The translations under genes were made by a program, and so were the position numbers. A model generated the notes under the pieces. It searched no databases. It was given only the letters and a program-made list of their open reading frames with translations, and was not told the DNA's origin. Below, piece after piece: positions 37,412 through 50,122 of a DNA stretch of 64,000 nucleotides (the stretch's first letter is position 1; the number at the start of each line of letters is the position of its first letter). Source of the stretch: Davidsoniella eucalypti (lineage: Eukaryota; Ascomycota; Sordariomycetes; Microascales; Ceratocystidaceae); NCBI GenBank assembly GCA_004009845.1, contig RMBW01000025.1, positions 124,001 through 188,000 on the forward strand, in the 5' to 3' direction.

Positions 37412-37747
37412 CAGGTAACAATTAACTCTGGTCAGCTCATCAAAACATTCTTCCTAAAAGGTGCTTCCTGCTTTCTGCTTTTTGCAACCCTCCCCCTGTA
37501 ACCAATTATCACGAGCTGTTCCTTTTTTGTCTTGCTTAATTCTGCTCTTGTATTTCCATCCAGATCAATTGAACAAGTATCGACAAGCCATTTCCACCGC
37601 CATAATTCCTTTCTACTAGCCTCGATACTTGTCATTGATCTGATATACAATCACCACACTTTAGCCATCACACACAAAGCCGAGTTTCGCCACTTGCTTA
37701 CCTACCACATACCCCTCCAAGTCAATTGATTGCCTGTGCATCGAAGT

Positions 37748-40700
37748 ATGAGTTTTGACTTCTCCGACGACTCCAGCTTTGGAGGCGGACAAGAAAACGT
37801 TTCCGATGGTTTCGTACCCGAACCTAAGAAGAAGACGGTGGTAAGTGCTTGTTATATGCCATGTCTATCCAACAAGATACCATTTGCCTCCCCTCCATAT
37901 GGCTCGGGCCTCATCCAAAATCATTATGTCTATAGACTCTCTTTCGTTCTTCTACCCTACTACCAGCATTACACATCAAACAAGAAACCCCAATGGACCA
38001 TAAGTTCTGACAGCCATGATAAATAGAAGAAGCCAGCTGCACCCAAGAAGGCTGCCGTTCCGAAGAAAACCGTCCAAACAAAACTGACTGGCGGCAAGAT
38101 CACCGCAACAAAAAAACGCACAAAACCCCTCGACGACGATGATGATGGCGAGATCTCAGGCCTTGCCGACACCCCACCGACCTCCAAAAAACAGAAGAAG
38201 GCTCCCACTAAGAAGGCAGCCGCCTCTGCACTTGCAGAGATAGAAAATTCCAGCTTCATGGAGGAAATCGAAGTGCCTGTGACAGCGGCCGGCAAGGGCA
38301 AAGATAAGTCTGCTTCGGAACAGTACCAAAAACTGACGCTGCTCGAACACGTCCTGAAGCGTCCTGATACCTACATTGGATCTATCGAGAGAACAGAACA
38401 ACAGATGTGGGTGTTCAACAAAGAGACGAATCTCATGGAGTATCGCAAGATTGGCTTTGTGCCTGGTCTTTACAAAATCTTCGATGAGATTCTGGTTAAC
38501 GCTGCTGATAACAAGCAAAGAGACACCCATGGATACGTCCCAATGACACATTTGAAGGTCAATATCGACCGGGAAGCCGGAGAAATAAGCGTGGAAAACA
38601 ACGGTAAAGGTATTCCTGTGGTCATGCACGATGTAAGTACAGAATTACCATGTTCCTATATCGGTCACCCCGCTCGAAACTAACAATCCCTATAGTCTGA
38701 GGATATGTATGTGCCTGAGATGATCTTCGGTCATCTGCTCACTGGTTCCAACTACGACGATGACGAGAAAAAGACTGTTGGTGGTCGTAACGGTTATGGT
38801 GCTAAGCTCTGTAACGTCTTCAGTACTGAATTCACACTTGAAGTTCAGGATAGTGCAAACGGCAAGCGTTACAAGCAGATCTGGACTAAAAACATGAGTC
38901 AGATCGGCAAGGCTAAACTCACCAGCAGCAAGTCCGCCGACTTTGTCAAGGTCTCTTTCAAGCCTGATTTCCAACGTTTTGGAATGCCTGATGGCATTGA
39001 TGACGACTTGGAGAGCATGTTGATGCGTCGTATTTACGATATGGCTGGTACCATCCACGGTGTCAAGGTATTCCTCAATAATACTCACATCAAAGTCAAG
39101 GACTTCAAGCAATACTGCGAGTTGTATGCCAAGGCTATTGCCAAAGAGCGAGAGGCGGAAGAAGGCGGCGAGCCTAGCACGACTGTGATTGCTGATATTG
39201 ACAAGGCCCGTCCTCGTTGGGAGATTGGGTTTGCCGTGTCGGATGGAACTTTCCAGCAAGTTTCCTTCGTGAACAACATTGCTACGACGTCTGGTGGTAC
39301 TCACGTGAGCTACATCGCCGATCAGATTACTGGTTCTCTTCTGGCTCATCTAGACAAGAAGAAGAAGGGCCACGCTCTCAAGCAAAACCATATTCGTAAT
39401 CACATCTTCGTCTTCATCAACTGCTTGATTGACAATCCCGCCTTCACCTCGCAGACCAAGGAGCAAATGACCACCAAGATCAGCCAGTTCGGTAGTCGTT
39501 GCCAACTTTCTGACGATTTCTTGAAGAAGATTCAAAAGTCTGAAGCAATCGCCAAAATTGTCAGCTATGCTGAGCAGAAAGCCGACAAGATGTTGGCCAA
39601 GAGTGACGGCAACAAGAGATCTCGTATCAACAACGCCAAACTGGTCGACGCTAACTTGGCTGGTACCCGCCGTGGCCATGAATGTACCCTCATTCTAACG
39701 GAAGGTGACTCCGCCAAGAGTTTGGCTGTTGCTGGCCGTGCAATTCTTGATCCTGACCGTATCGGCGTTTTCCCACTTCGTGGTAAGATGCTGAACGTAC
39801 GCGATGCATCACTTGACCAAATCACCAAGAATCAGGAAATCCAGAACATCAAGCAATTCTTAGGTCTCAAGCATAAGACGGTGTATACTGACACCAAAAG
39901 CCTTCGGTATGGCCATCTCATGATCATGGCCGATCAGGATCACGATGGTTCGCATATCAAGGGTCTATTGATCAACTTTCTCCAAGTTCAGTTTCCCTCA
40001 TTGCTTAAAATCCCCGAGTTCTTCAAGGAGTTCATCACGCCTATTGTCAAAGTCTGGCAGGGCTCCAATCCGAAGAAGCCGCTACGTCTCAAGTCATTCT
40101 TCACGCAGCCTCAGTTTAATGAATGGAAAACAACGCACAACAACGAGATCTCAAAGTGGCATACCAAGTACTTCAAGGGTTTGGGTACTTCTTCCAATGA
40201 AGATGCCCAGGTTTACTTCACTAACCTCGACGACCATCTGAAGGAGTTCGAGACAATGAAAATGGAGGAAACCGATCTATTCGAGCTCGCCTTCTCCAAG
40301 AAGAAAGCTGATGCGCGTAAAGAGTGGCTGGGTAACTTTGTCCCCGGTACTTACCTTGATCACTCAACCAAGTCGATTACCTATACCGACTTTGTCAATC
40401 GGGAACTGATTCTCTTCTCCATGGCGGATAATATACGATCTATTCCCTCCGTTCTTGACGGTCTCAAGCCCGGTCAACGCAAGGTCATCTATGCTTGCTT
40501 CAAGAGTAATATCCAGAAGGATATGAAGGTTGTTGAGTTAGCTGGTTATGTCTCTGGTCAGACTTCCTACCAGCACGGCGAAGCGTCTCTGCAGCAGACT
40601 ATTATCAGTTTGGCTCAGAACTTCGTGGGATCCAACAACGTCAATTGCTTGGAGCCTAGTGGTAACTTCGGATCTCGTCTTGCCGGTGGTTCTGATGCTG

Positions 40701-42917
40701 CCTCGGCTCGTTACATTCACACTCGCCTATCTCCATTTGCGCGTCGTGTGTTCAATGTTCTGGATGAGCCCATCCTAGACGACCAGTATGAAGATGGCAA
40801 AAAAATCGAGCCCAAAGTCTATGCTCCTATCCTGCCCATGATATTGGTCAACGGTGCCGATGGTATCGGTACTGGCTGGAGTACGTCAATCCCCAACTAT
40901 CATCCTATAGATATCGTAAACAACCTTAAGCGCCGCATGGCCCGCCTCGATGACGGAGACTCTGAAGAGAAGCCCTTTGAGCCCATGACCCCTTGGTTCC
41001 GTGGATGGAAGGGTTCTCCGGAAGCAGCAGGCCCCGATCGGTTCAAGTTTAACGGTATCGCCGAAGTCAGTGAAAACAATACGAAGGAGGTTCTCATCAC
41101 CGAACTACCTATTCGTGTGTGGACTGATGATTTCAAGGCTCGCCTGGAAGAGGTTATCTCCGGAGTCAAGGGCCCTAGTTGGATCAAGGATTACAAAGAG
41201 TTCAACGACCATCAAAATGTGCATTTCGAGGTCATGCTTGACGAGAAGTGTGTCAAGGCTGTCATGGATGAGGGCATTCTTGAACGCTTCAAGTTGCTAA
41301 AGCAAGTTGCCACTTCTAACCTTGTGGCTTTCAATATGCAGGGTCAGATTCACAAGTACGAAAACACCGAAGAAATCATGGAGGAGTTCTATGCCTACCG
41401 CTTGGAAATGTACGAGAACCGTCGTAAGCACTGGCTGGATGTCTACCACCATGACTTCCGAAAGCTGAAGAACCAGGCCCGCTTTGTTCAGGAGATCATT
41501 GATGGCAAGTTCATCGTCTACAAGAAGAAGAAGGCGGTACTAGTGCAAGAACTCCGTGACCGCAACTACGAGCCTTTCCCCAAGAAAGTAGACGCCCGCA
41601 AACGCAACACTCCGGAAGAAGATGAGGAGGAAGAAGAAGAGGATGATGGCACCAATGCGAGCGACTATGATTACCTGCTATCTGTAAGTTTCTACTGCTA
41701 GATATCTAATATGTTCGATTCACTAATTTTATATAGATGCCTATTTGGTCTCTCACACAAGAGCGTCTCCAACGTCTCCTCGATCTTATTGCTCGCAAGA
41801 AGGCTGAGTATGACGAGCTAGAGGCCAAGACTGCTAAGGATCTCTGGGTCACTGATTTAGATGCCTTCTGCGTCGAATGGGAGGAGCAGTTACAGCTTGA
41901 TGCTGAAATCAAAACTAACATTCGGCGCAAGGGCAGAAGAGCTTCTAAGAAGATCGGCGCTGGCCGTAACCGCCCTGCTAAGGCGGCTGATGATGAGTAT
42001 AATCCTTCAACCAGCAAAGCCCGTGGTGGAAACAAAAAGGCAGTTGTCAAAACTGAAAAGTCTCACATGAGATTCCAAGATATGTTCAACCAGGATAAGA
42101 AGGTTAAAACCGAGGACGATGATGACAAGATGAGCGATTTCTCGGAGACCGATCTCCTTGCTCTCAAACGTGGCAAGCCTTCCGCTGCTGCTAAGCCTGC
42201 GGCAGCTAAGAAGGCTACAGCTACTGTAAAGAAAGAACCCAAGACGACAATCAAGAAGGACGAAGATTCCGACGCTGATGGTGGTGACGTCTTGCCCACT
42301 AAAACGACTACGCTTCCCCGCCGTACTGCTGCTGTCAATGCATCCAAGAAGGGTATGTTTAGCTTCTCAGATGAGGACGACAGTAACGATGATGACATGC
42401 TAGGCGATGTTGGAGACATGGTCAAGGGCATCGGTGCCAAGGAGTCCGAATCTGAAGACAAGAGTCGCCTGTCGAAGATTGCCATTGCATCGACTAGTGG
42501 CTCGGCTGCTGTGGCTGCTGCTGCGGGTGCTCTTCCTAAGAGCAGGGCCAAGGCCTCCAGTATTTCCAAGACCTCGGCCTTCGACTTCAACGATAGCGAC
42601 GACGATACAAACTATGAGATGCTCGCGAAGTCTTCGCCTGTCAAGGTCAAGGACAATGAATCTACCCAGTTTGGCAAGACCATCGACGACGATTCGACCA
42701 ATACCTGGGGAGATGACTACTCAAAGCCTGGCCGCAAGTCAACTGAAGCCATCACCAACAGCGTACTGGCTAGCTTGAAGACTAAGAAGAAGGTCCGAAG
42801 AATACCATCTTCACCAAGCGTCAACAAGCAGTTGGTCGAGAAAAAGCCTAAGGCAGCTTCATCCAGCCAGTCTTCTCTTCAAGCCGAGAGGAGAGCCAAG
42901 GTCAAGGCGATGCTAAG

Positions 42918-42949
<32 letters not shown>

Positions 42950-43299
42950 AGGAACTACAAGACGATAGCTTCGATCAGGTGGATTCACCACCTCCCGTAA
43001 AAGAAACCATCAAGAAGAGACAAGTCTCGAAAGAATCATCAAAGCCATCGGCGTCGAAAGCTTCCAAGCCGGCACTCAAGGCTAAGGCTGCTCCAGTATC
43101 CAAAACTAAGAAAGCCTCAAAAGCTGCAGAATCCTCCGACGAAGACGTCGAAGCCGATGATGATTTCGATGAGAGCCTTGTACAAACACGTCCGACCAAT
43201 CGGCCTTCTAGAAGAGCGGCGACGGCTCGGAAGCCTGCCAAGTATCTAGAGCTTTCGGAGGATGACGACGACGATGATTTTGAGATGGGTTCGGATTAA
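37748..43299 (+). CDS. TOP2: DNA topoisomerase II
   Basis: Four exons, join(37748..37840, 38027..38632, 38696..41683, 41737..43299), 1749 residues. The enzyme passes one DNA duplex through a transient double-strand break in another, using ATP, and is essential for chromosome decatenation in the nucleus. The acidic N-terminus starts MSFDFSDDSSFGGG and is followed by a Lys-rich stretch. The GHKL ATPase domain begins at about residue 105 (LEHVLKRPDTYIGS) and includes VGGRNGYGAKL at about 261-271. The TOPRIM domain has EGDSAKSLAVAG (Glu569) and MADQDHDGSHIKG (DxDxD at 646-650). The breakage-reunion domain has ASARYIHTRL with the predicted catalytic Tyr906. The C-terminal domain (about 1290-1749) is charged and disordered, with Lys-rich NLS-like patches and a run of ten or more Asp near 43000. 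Introns are 186, 63 and 53 nt. The first intron's acceptor (AAATAG) lacks a pyrimidine tract, but the frame supports it. The protein is somewhat longer than yeast Top2 because of its termini. Confidence 0.97.
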
Positions 43300-44000
43300 A
43301 GTAAAGTGCGGAGGAGAAGGGTAAGGTTATCTTCTTGATTCTGTTGTACGATTCTTTCTATCGTTTCAATCATGCTTTGTTTTTTTTTTTAGTAATCTTT
43401 ATGTTGGTTTTTCATCTTTCATATATCCTTTACTTATTCGTGAATATATGTGATATTTGTTTGCTTTACATCCGATTGTCATCAATTCACTTAATTTTAA
43501 GTAGTTTTAGGAAACGTTATTATTTGAACTTTTTTTATTGCTTCATAGAACTAAGTGAGTAAAAACCCCATAGAAAAACACCATGTACTAGATGCTTTAA
43601 GATGATGTTTCGGTGGCTTGATAACTATGAAGAATTGGGTAAGGAAATAAGTGTCTGCAACAACATATAATCCAAAGATAGCATGACGTGTAAAAAGAAA
43701 GAAAATAAACAATAAACAGCAGAAAACTTGGGAATAATATGGAGAGAAGTAGAACAACAAATAGAAGAAGAAAGAAAGTTGACAAGACAACAGGGATGGG
43801 CGGAGATAGGGCAATAGATGAGAGCATTTTTTTCTACGCGGAAGATGAGTCTTCACGTAGAGACGCTGCTATTCAAATAATATAGAGGATTCTAGCAAAC
43901 CGGGAGGAGAGTTAAGGAAAGGTCGTATACGTTTCGTTGGTCATTTCGGGAAGCGTGTTTGACTGAGAAGATCTCAAGAGTAGATAGCAAGAAGGGCTGC
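43300..44000. other. Convergent spacer TOP2 / RTN1
   Basis: About 700 bp between two convergent stop codons. It is AT-rich with T-runs (about 43378-43391) and presumably contains both 3' UTRs. No gene is seen. Confidence 0.6.
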
Positions 44001-45525
44001 TTAAGAGAGCATCGGCTCGGCAGCGGCCTGTTGCTCCTCCTCCTTGGTGAACTCAGTGGTGGGAGCAGCGGGGAAATCTTCACCGCTGATGGGGATCTTC
44101 TCGACGCGGCCACGCAGCATGGACTGGGCCTTGGCCGAGTAGTCGCCGACGTATTGCTTGGCAACACCACCGGCCTGCGAGGTGTACTGGCCAGCGATTT
44201 CGCGCAGGTTGGCAGTCTTGTCGGCGATCAGGTCAGAGACGTTGTCGATTTGGGCGTCGATAAGCTCCTGGTTCTGGCGGTAGACCAGAGGACCGAAGAA
44301 GGTCAGGGTGGTGGCGACGATGGCCAGAGCCCAGTAGGGAACAATCTTGACCAGGTGGTAAGAAAGGAAGGCAGCAACGAGAGCCTAGATGCAATGAAGA
44401 GAAAACAGGTGATTATTAGCGTTGGCATATTGAAGCGATGTGCCTGTGATTTTGTGGGGTACCAAATATGACATGTGAGATCCGCAGCTGCCATGAGGCA
44501 TGTGAGCGAGCGAGCGAATGAGAGCTCGCCAAAAGATGAAGAGGAACAAAAGACTTAGACTTACAGCACCAGAAGCGTAGACGTTATCGACGTAGACGAG
44601 CTTCTGCGATTCGATAGCAATGAAGTTGGCGAACTCGTGGAAGTCGGCAGCTAGCGTATCCAGAGTGTCACGAGAGACGACCCAGTACTTACGAGGCCGC
44701 AGCTGCGAGGTCAGTCCGTTGCCAATAACAAGCTTGCCGGCAACCTCGGCGGCGACGGTGATGGCCAAAGTATAGTAGGTCAGCTTGAAGGCATAGCGCA
44801 GGACATCCACACATCTCATCAGAATGATGCTGAAGACGATGGTGGCGTAGGCAATGCCGGTGTCGCCTGCAGAGAAGAGCGAAAAGAGTTAGATAACACG
44901 CTTTGGTGGCCGACAGGGGTGAGGCGGGGTTGTTTCGATAAGGCCAGAGATCTGGGAAGCAAAACATAGGAATTAGACTCACGAGGGCTGACCCATGACA
45001 GCAGGTACTGGAAGTAAGAACCGTAGTTCGCGCCCGCAGGCTTGGGAGCTATAGGGAAAAAAAGTCAGAATTGAGGCCCGGATTCGAGAATACAGATGAA
45101 AGATAGGCGGAGGCGTGGCCTTGCGGAATGAGGGGCACGGATGACGTGTTCGCTTTGTTTGCTTTTGTCTTGCTTGCTCAGATTTAAGCACGGAAGCTCT
45201 GGAATGGAGGGGCTGAACCTGCTATTGCAAGAACGGCAGCAGCAAATGATATTTCCGATATAGCAACAAAGGACTCGGCCATGATAGCGGCTCAAACGGC
45301 CACGATATCCAGCGGCGGTAATAAAGTCACGTGGACGGAAAAGGTATAACTATATGCAGGACGACGGTTAGCTAGCACGATCAAAGACTCTTGAGGCCAT
45401 ATAGCCAAAGTCGACTAGTAGAAGAAAGATATCGTAGATATCCAGGCAGCAGAACGAGAGGACAAAAGAAACAGAGACGCAGAATAGATGACAACACACA
45501 CCTTACAGATCTTAGCATCAGCCAT
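44001..45525 (-). CDS. RTN1: Reticulon-like ER membrane protein
   Basis: Four exons, complement(join(44001..44384, 44565..44866, 44983..45048, 45507..45525)), 256 residues. Reticulons insert as hairpins in the ER membrane and generate tubule curvature. The reticulon homology domain starts with NYGSYFQYLLSWVSPRDTGIAY, where the short conserved lead-in is followed by a long hydrophobic segment (about 48-85). A soluble loop (RPRKYWVVSRDTLDTLAADFHEFANFIAIESQKLVYVDNV) comes next, then a second hydrophobic hairpin (about 130-165, ALVAAFLSYHLVKIVPYWAL) and the C-terminal FFGPLVYRQNQELIDAQI helix. The tail (AGQYTSQAGGVAKQYVGDYS) is typical of fungal members. Exon 1 as chosen is only 19 nt (MADAKI plus one base) before a 458-nt intron with a GTAAGG donor. 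An alternative first exon lies inside that intron (45282-45219) and also joins in frame. The reticulon identity is secure; the N-terminus is not. Confidence 0.87.
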
Positions 45526-45714
45526 AACGATGGTGAAAATAGCAGATAGCAGCTTCTAGAAAATGGTAAAGGGCGATGATGATGGAGAGTCTAAAAGATC
45601 AACGAGACCAACAGTCGTGTTGAAGACAAGCAGTCGAGAAAATTAAGGAGAAGAAGAGAAGAGAAAGTCGATTTGTTTTGTTCGACTCTGGGTTTTGTTT
45701 TGTGCGGTGGCAGA

Positions 45715-45730
45715 AAATAAATAAATAAAT
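45715..45730. repeat. (AAAT)4 microsatellite
   Basis: Four AAAT units about 190 bp upstream of the RTN1 start codon, probably within its promoter or leader. Confidence 0.85.
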
Positions 45731-47445
45731 AGGAAAATACCACAGAAAGAAAGGGAAGGAAGAGGAGAGGAAAAAGAAGAGAAAAAGGGAAGGAGCTGCA
45801 GAATGTGGGTTGTTGCTTTGTTTTTTTCTTCTTGCTGCTTTTTCTTTGCTCTTGCTCTATTTTTTTGCTGTTGCTGTGAGAGCGTCAGAACCAAAGCCGG
45901 GAAGTAGCCAGAAAAGAGCAACCAACTAAACTAGGCAACTGCAACTTCCAGCACTTGCTCAGCGGACGAGTAAACAGCAAACAGAGGCAAGGGCGGGTTC
46001 CTGCTTTGCGTAAGTACGACGCACTTGCAACAAGCTCAGCTGAATTACGGCGATGGAAAAGGGAATGCGCGGAGCAAAACGGGGCACACTAAGCAGGACA
46101 AGACGAGGGTCAGGCTGCCAGAGGCGTAGAAGAGATGGAGGAAGTAACAAGTGCTACTATGAAATAAAAAGAGCGGGAGTATCAGAAAATACACTACTTC
46201 TTCCTATGGCGGCAGAAGCACAGGAAGACGAGCTGCGGTGATGTTACGTGCGGTGACGACGGTATAAGCGGAAACTAGAGCTACCGGCTGCTCCTGGAGA
46301 TAGCTGTGCAAGTATACAGATAGATAACAAGATAACGCCAGAGGGGAAAAGAACAGAAAAGAACAGGTCACGCAATAGACGGCTGGTGGCGGGATGTCGA
46401 TATGCAAGATATACACCAGCTCTTGTCTTAATACAGATATGCACGTAGCAAGTATTGCCAACCAGCCCAAGGTCGGTTTATCCAGGGTCAGTTTTTTTTG
46501 CCAGTAAAGCCAAAATGGAAACGTATCAAGAAAACAGCCAGGTCCGAAAGGACAGACAAGCCTTGCCACAGAAGAAGAAGCAGAGCCTACCTGTCTTCGA
46601 AGCAAATGTGATTCCCAACCTCACATCATGTCTTGCCGAGTCGAGTACAATATATGCAGTGCCTTCTCGACCTTTCTCTGCATAGGACAATCACTTGCTC
46701 CCACTGTAAATCCCACGCAAACAACATCACAAACCGATACAAGCATACGTCCTTGCATATCCCAGTCCAGCTCCATCTACAGAATACAGACACACCAAAC
46801 GCCGTCCTTCAAAGCTTCCAGAATTCCAGCGTCGATGTGTGCTATATCACCTTCACTTGACTATATGTATCTGTCTATCTAATGCTACTATGCAGTATGC
46901 AGTTCCAGTCGTTGCTACTAATCCAGGTGCCTTGTTGTTATATATTATCTTGTTCTTTGTCACCACGTTTTATGTATCCCATACAACCTTACCAACGCCC
47001 ATTATGCTTTCTATGCAACGGAAACCGCAGAAAAAAAAGCGGCCCCGAGGGTAATTCCAAGGCAAAGAGAAGGGGAAAAAATGAAATGCCATTTATCCAT
47101 TCCATGCCACCATTGTAACTCTGACTAAACTCTGCTTTTTTATAATCAAAAGTCTGCATAGTGGAAACCACTTCGTCTTCTCACATGTTTAATGCAAATC
47201 CATGAAATTTCCCGAAACCCTGCTATCCTTCTATGGGATCTTGAACCCCCTTCCAAAAAAGAAGAAAAGAAAGAAAACAAAGAAAAAAAAAGACCACTCA
47301 CTACCACTAGAAACAAGGCAAAAGAAATCTGTAAACATAAACTATAGCCGGGTCTGATATGGCATGAACTTGAATCAGGGAAACGAAACACTGTCTGTTT
47401 GGTACGTCTAGAGTGAACAAGCAATAAATATTCTCAGGCAGTTTC

Positions 47446-47469
47446 TTTTTTTTTTTTTTTTTTTTTTTT
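47446..47469. repeat. T24 homopolymer
   Basis: Twenty-four consecutive T in gene-free DNA. Confidence 0.9.
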
Positions 47470-47743
47470 GTAGCACATAATTCTTTATGGCAAGGCGAGC
47501 TAACCAAGTTATCATTCTATCATATTATTTGTGTATACATTGTAATAATTCGCCAAAAATAAGACACCTTTCCCGTTTCTGTTGGTCAAGCACAAGACCA
47601 TCCAATAAGCCTACTATAGTTGCCACCCTTTCACCCGCCTCTATCGAAACTAGTTATAGGGCACACCACATCCAGATAGAACTACACATTAGAATTATTC
47701 GGACCGCACTGTTACTTCCATTTGAATCTCTGTTTGTGTCTTT

Positions 47744-47759
47744 TCTCTCTCTCTCTCTC
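47744..47759. repeat. (TC)8 microsatellite
   Basis: A tandem TC tract in gene-free DNA. Confidence 0.85.
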
Positions 47760-47965
47760 TTATTAGGCGAACAACGACGTACCTATGGAAATGCGAAGAC
47801 CTCGTGATTCAAGCGCTCGGAAGTGCGCACGCGAGTGACTTTTACATTTCTGTAAATACTAAATACTACTCTGTAAAATAATATCTAGTAAGGCCCCATG
47901 AGAGCCAGTAAAACTTTTAAGAGAAACAAAAAGAGGGAAATCAGAGGGGGGAATAACTTCTATGC

Positions 47966-47983
47966 AAAAAAAAAAAAAAAAAA
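47966..47983. repeat. A18 homopolymer
   Basis: Eighteen consecutive A in gene-free DNA. Confidence 0.9.
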
Positions 47984-50122
47984 GAAACCACAATTCTACC
48001 CTTATTATCCAACTTCTTCCTCATAAAAGAAGATTTCTCCATATTCGCTATCTTGCATCAATTTCTTGCTTCCTTAGTTGGCTGTCGTTTTTTCTTGCTT
48101 TGCTGGCATTCAGCTCGTGGAATCAAAAATAATTCAGGATAAACTAAATGTGATAATCACCAAAGGATAACAATAAAAACGCACATGAGAATATTGCTGA
48201 GCTGTCCTTTTGTGTTTTTCCTTTTCATGTTTCTTTTCTTGTCTCATAATGAAATCCCCTCACAAGAAGAAAAACGAATCCAAGACAAGCGAACAGATAA
48301 AGAGATAAGAAAAAATTGTAGCTTCTTCCATATTCCAAGTCAAAATTGAAAGAAACGAATCCCCCATTCCATTCACACAATATACATTTCTCATCATCCG
48401 GTACATTCCGTAGAATCTTCTGCTCTTCTAGATATGCAAGACGAACATCTTCCACAAACATGCAACTACCTATGGAAGCTTTCTGTACCAAGGCAACACA
48501 AAACAAGAGCTTGCTTTTTCTGTCGAGTCTAGTAGCTGTAAAGCAGAGCAACTACCAAAGTTAAAGCCAACAGGATTCCTTTTTTAGGTTGTCTTTCTCT
48601 AGTCTTTTGTCTCATTTTTAGCATGTGATAAAAATCCACAAATCAAACACACAAATAGAGGAAAAGGAAAAAAAGGAAAAAAGTTATGTCCGATATAACC
48701 CAGGAAACAAATGATGGAAGGTCTTACCCAACTGATTACATATGATGCATGCATAAATTAGAAAGTGTAAAAATGAATATGCACACAATTTAGTTTTGTT
48801 ACATCTTCTTTTCATTTGTGCAATTCAAGTATGGATATACATATCTAATGACTCGCATACTGATATACTGATACAAATATGAAAACAACTGGAACTAGTT
48901 ACATAAATAATATATAAACGATTCGAAATCCTACAGAAAACAAAGTATCGAGCCCCTTTATCGGCGCCATTTTCTTGTTATTAGGAAAAACGTTATGATC
49001 TACTCGATGGATGCTGAAAGGATGCTTTGGACACAATGTCTTCTTTCTCATCATGTGCATGATACAACAGCAAGAGTTATATTAACTGGTAAACCAGTAT
49101 GTCTTTATACCGCCAGCATTTATCAAAACGATGACCGATAGGTGACGTTGTCTTGTATCAACCAACAGCAATAGTATCCGTTTTATTCTCTGGCTTGTTA
49201 GCATACTGATATAATCTCTCTACGAAGTAAAACCATGAATATATCGCAACATATGTTTAAATGAATAAAAGTAGCCTAATAGACCAATATATATAAAATG
49301 TGTGAAGAATTGAGTATCAAATAAAGTAAAAAACGCCCCAAGATATGTAGTGGCAGTAGAATCCCAGTAGATAACACGTCCTAGATAGAATAAATAAAAC
49401 CTAGAAAACCTCAGATGCGAAATTCAGCAAAAGAAATATCGGAATCACCTACGATCCATAGATGATAATAAAAAGGTATGTACAGAATGAAAAAGAAAAA
49501 AAAAACAGATGTATATATGTGGAAATGGCTCTGTCAACACGTTGGAATAACGCGAACAAAGTGCGTCATTTTTACATGTCATAGAATATTCCATAGAGTA
49601 ATGCGATTTGCAAAACAAGAGAAACGCCAAACAATATTGGACATGATATGATTATATATGTGTATCTTGTTGTTGCTCGCCTTTGATAGAGACGAGATAC
49701 GCACATTCTTGTTATGTGCAAGTAGAAAAAGGTTAAGTGGTAAATATGAAAGAATATGTACGGTTATAGATGGTGTGTTCAAGTCGTTTAACATGGGCCC
49801 TCGTCATCGTCAATCCGCCGTTTGGTCGTTATCATTTGTCGAGAAAGAAGAGAAAGAAGAGAGAGGAGGGGATGAAGCTAAGTGAGAGAGCTTGGTGGAA
49901 GCGGAAGAAGATGAAAATAGGAAAATAGATAGAACCAGAAAGATAACGGGGAATCATCATGACAGCAAAATAGAAAAAGGCACGAAAGAAGAAAAAAAAA
50001 GAAGCCAAAGACAGAAGCGGAAAAGCAAGAAAAGAAACAAGACACATGTGAGGCCCGGAACCAGAAGAATAGAAGACGATACTTCTCACGAATTTGAAAT
50101 GTAATCTCATCCCGCCGTTGTT

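Larger units (their letters stand above)
30848..37747. other. 6.9-kb divergent gene-free region between XBP1 and TOP2
   Basis: No protein gene is supported; open frames are short and compete with one another. The left 1-2 kb is probably the XBP1 5' leader and promoter, with stress-element-like AGGGG cores at about 30966 and 31715. The right end holds the TOP2 promoter with ACGCG/GCGC cores (37356-37411). In between lie a strong 35-nt hairpin (33645-33679) and an imperfect inverted repeat with TTAGGGTT/AACCCTAA ends (36138-36198). Such a long upstream region is unusual beside the spacers of 0.4-0.7 kb elsewhere among these genes. Non-coding transcripts or a multi-exon gene I failed to recognise cannot be excluded. 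Confidence 0.5.
45526..50122. other. 4.6-kb gene-free region between RTN1 and the RabGAP gene
   Basis: The left end is the RTN1 5' leader and promoter, with an (AAAT)4 tract (45715-45730) and a T-rich/A-rich patch. The right end is the 3' flank of the RabGAP gene. The rest holds a T24 run (47446-47469), a (TC)8 tract (about 47744-47759) and an A18 run (47966-47983). No protein frame over 135 codons occurs and none is recognisable. I see nothing else in it. Confidence 0.55.

Noticed and set aside
43959..44471. Plus-strand 170-codon frame opposite RTN1
   Set aside because: It runs antisense to the reticulon C-terminal exon and across its intron; the reticulon frame has clear family similarity and this one has none.
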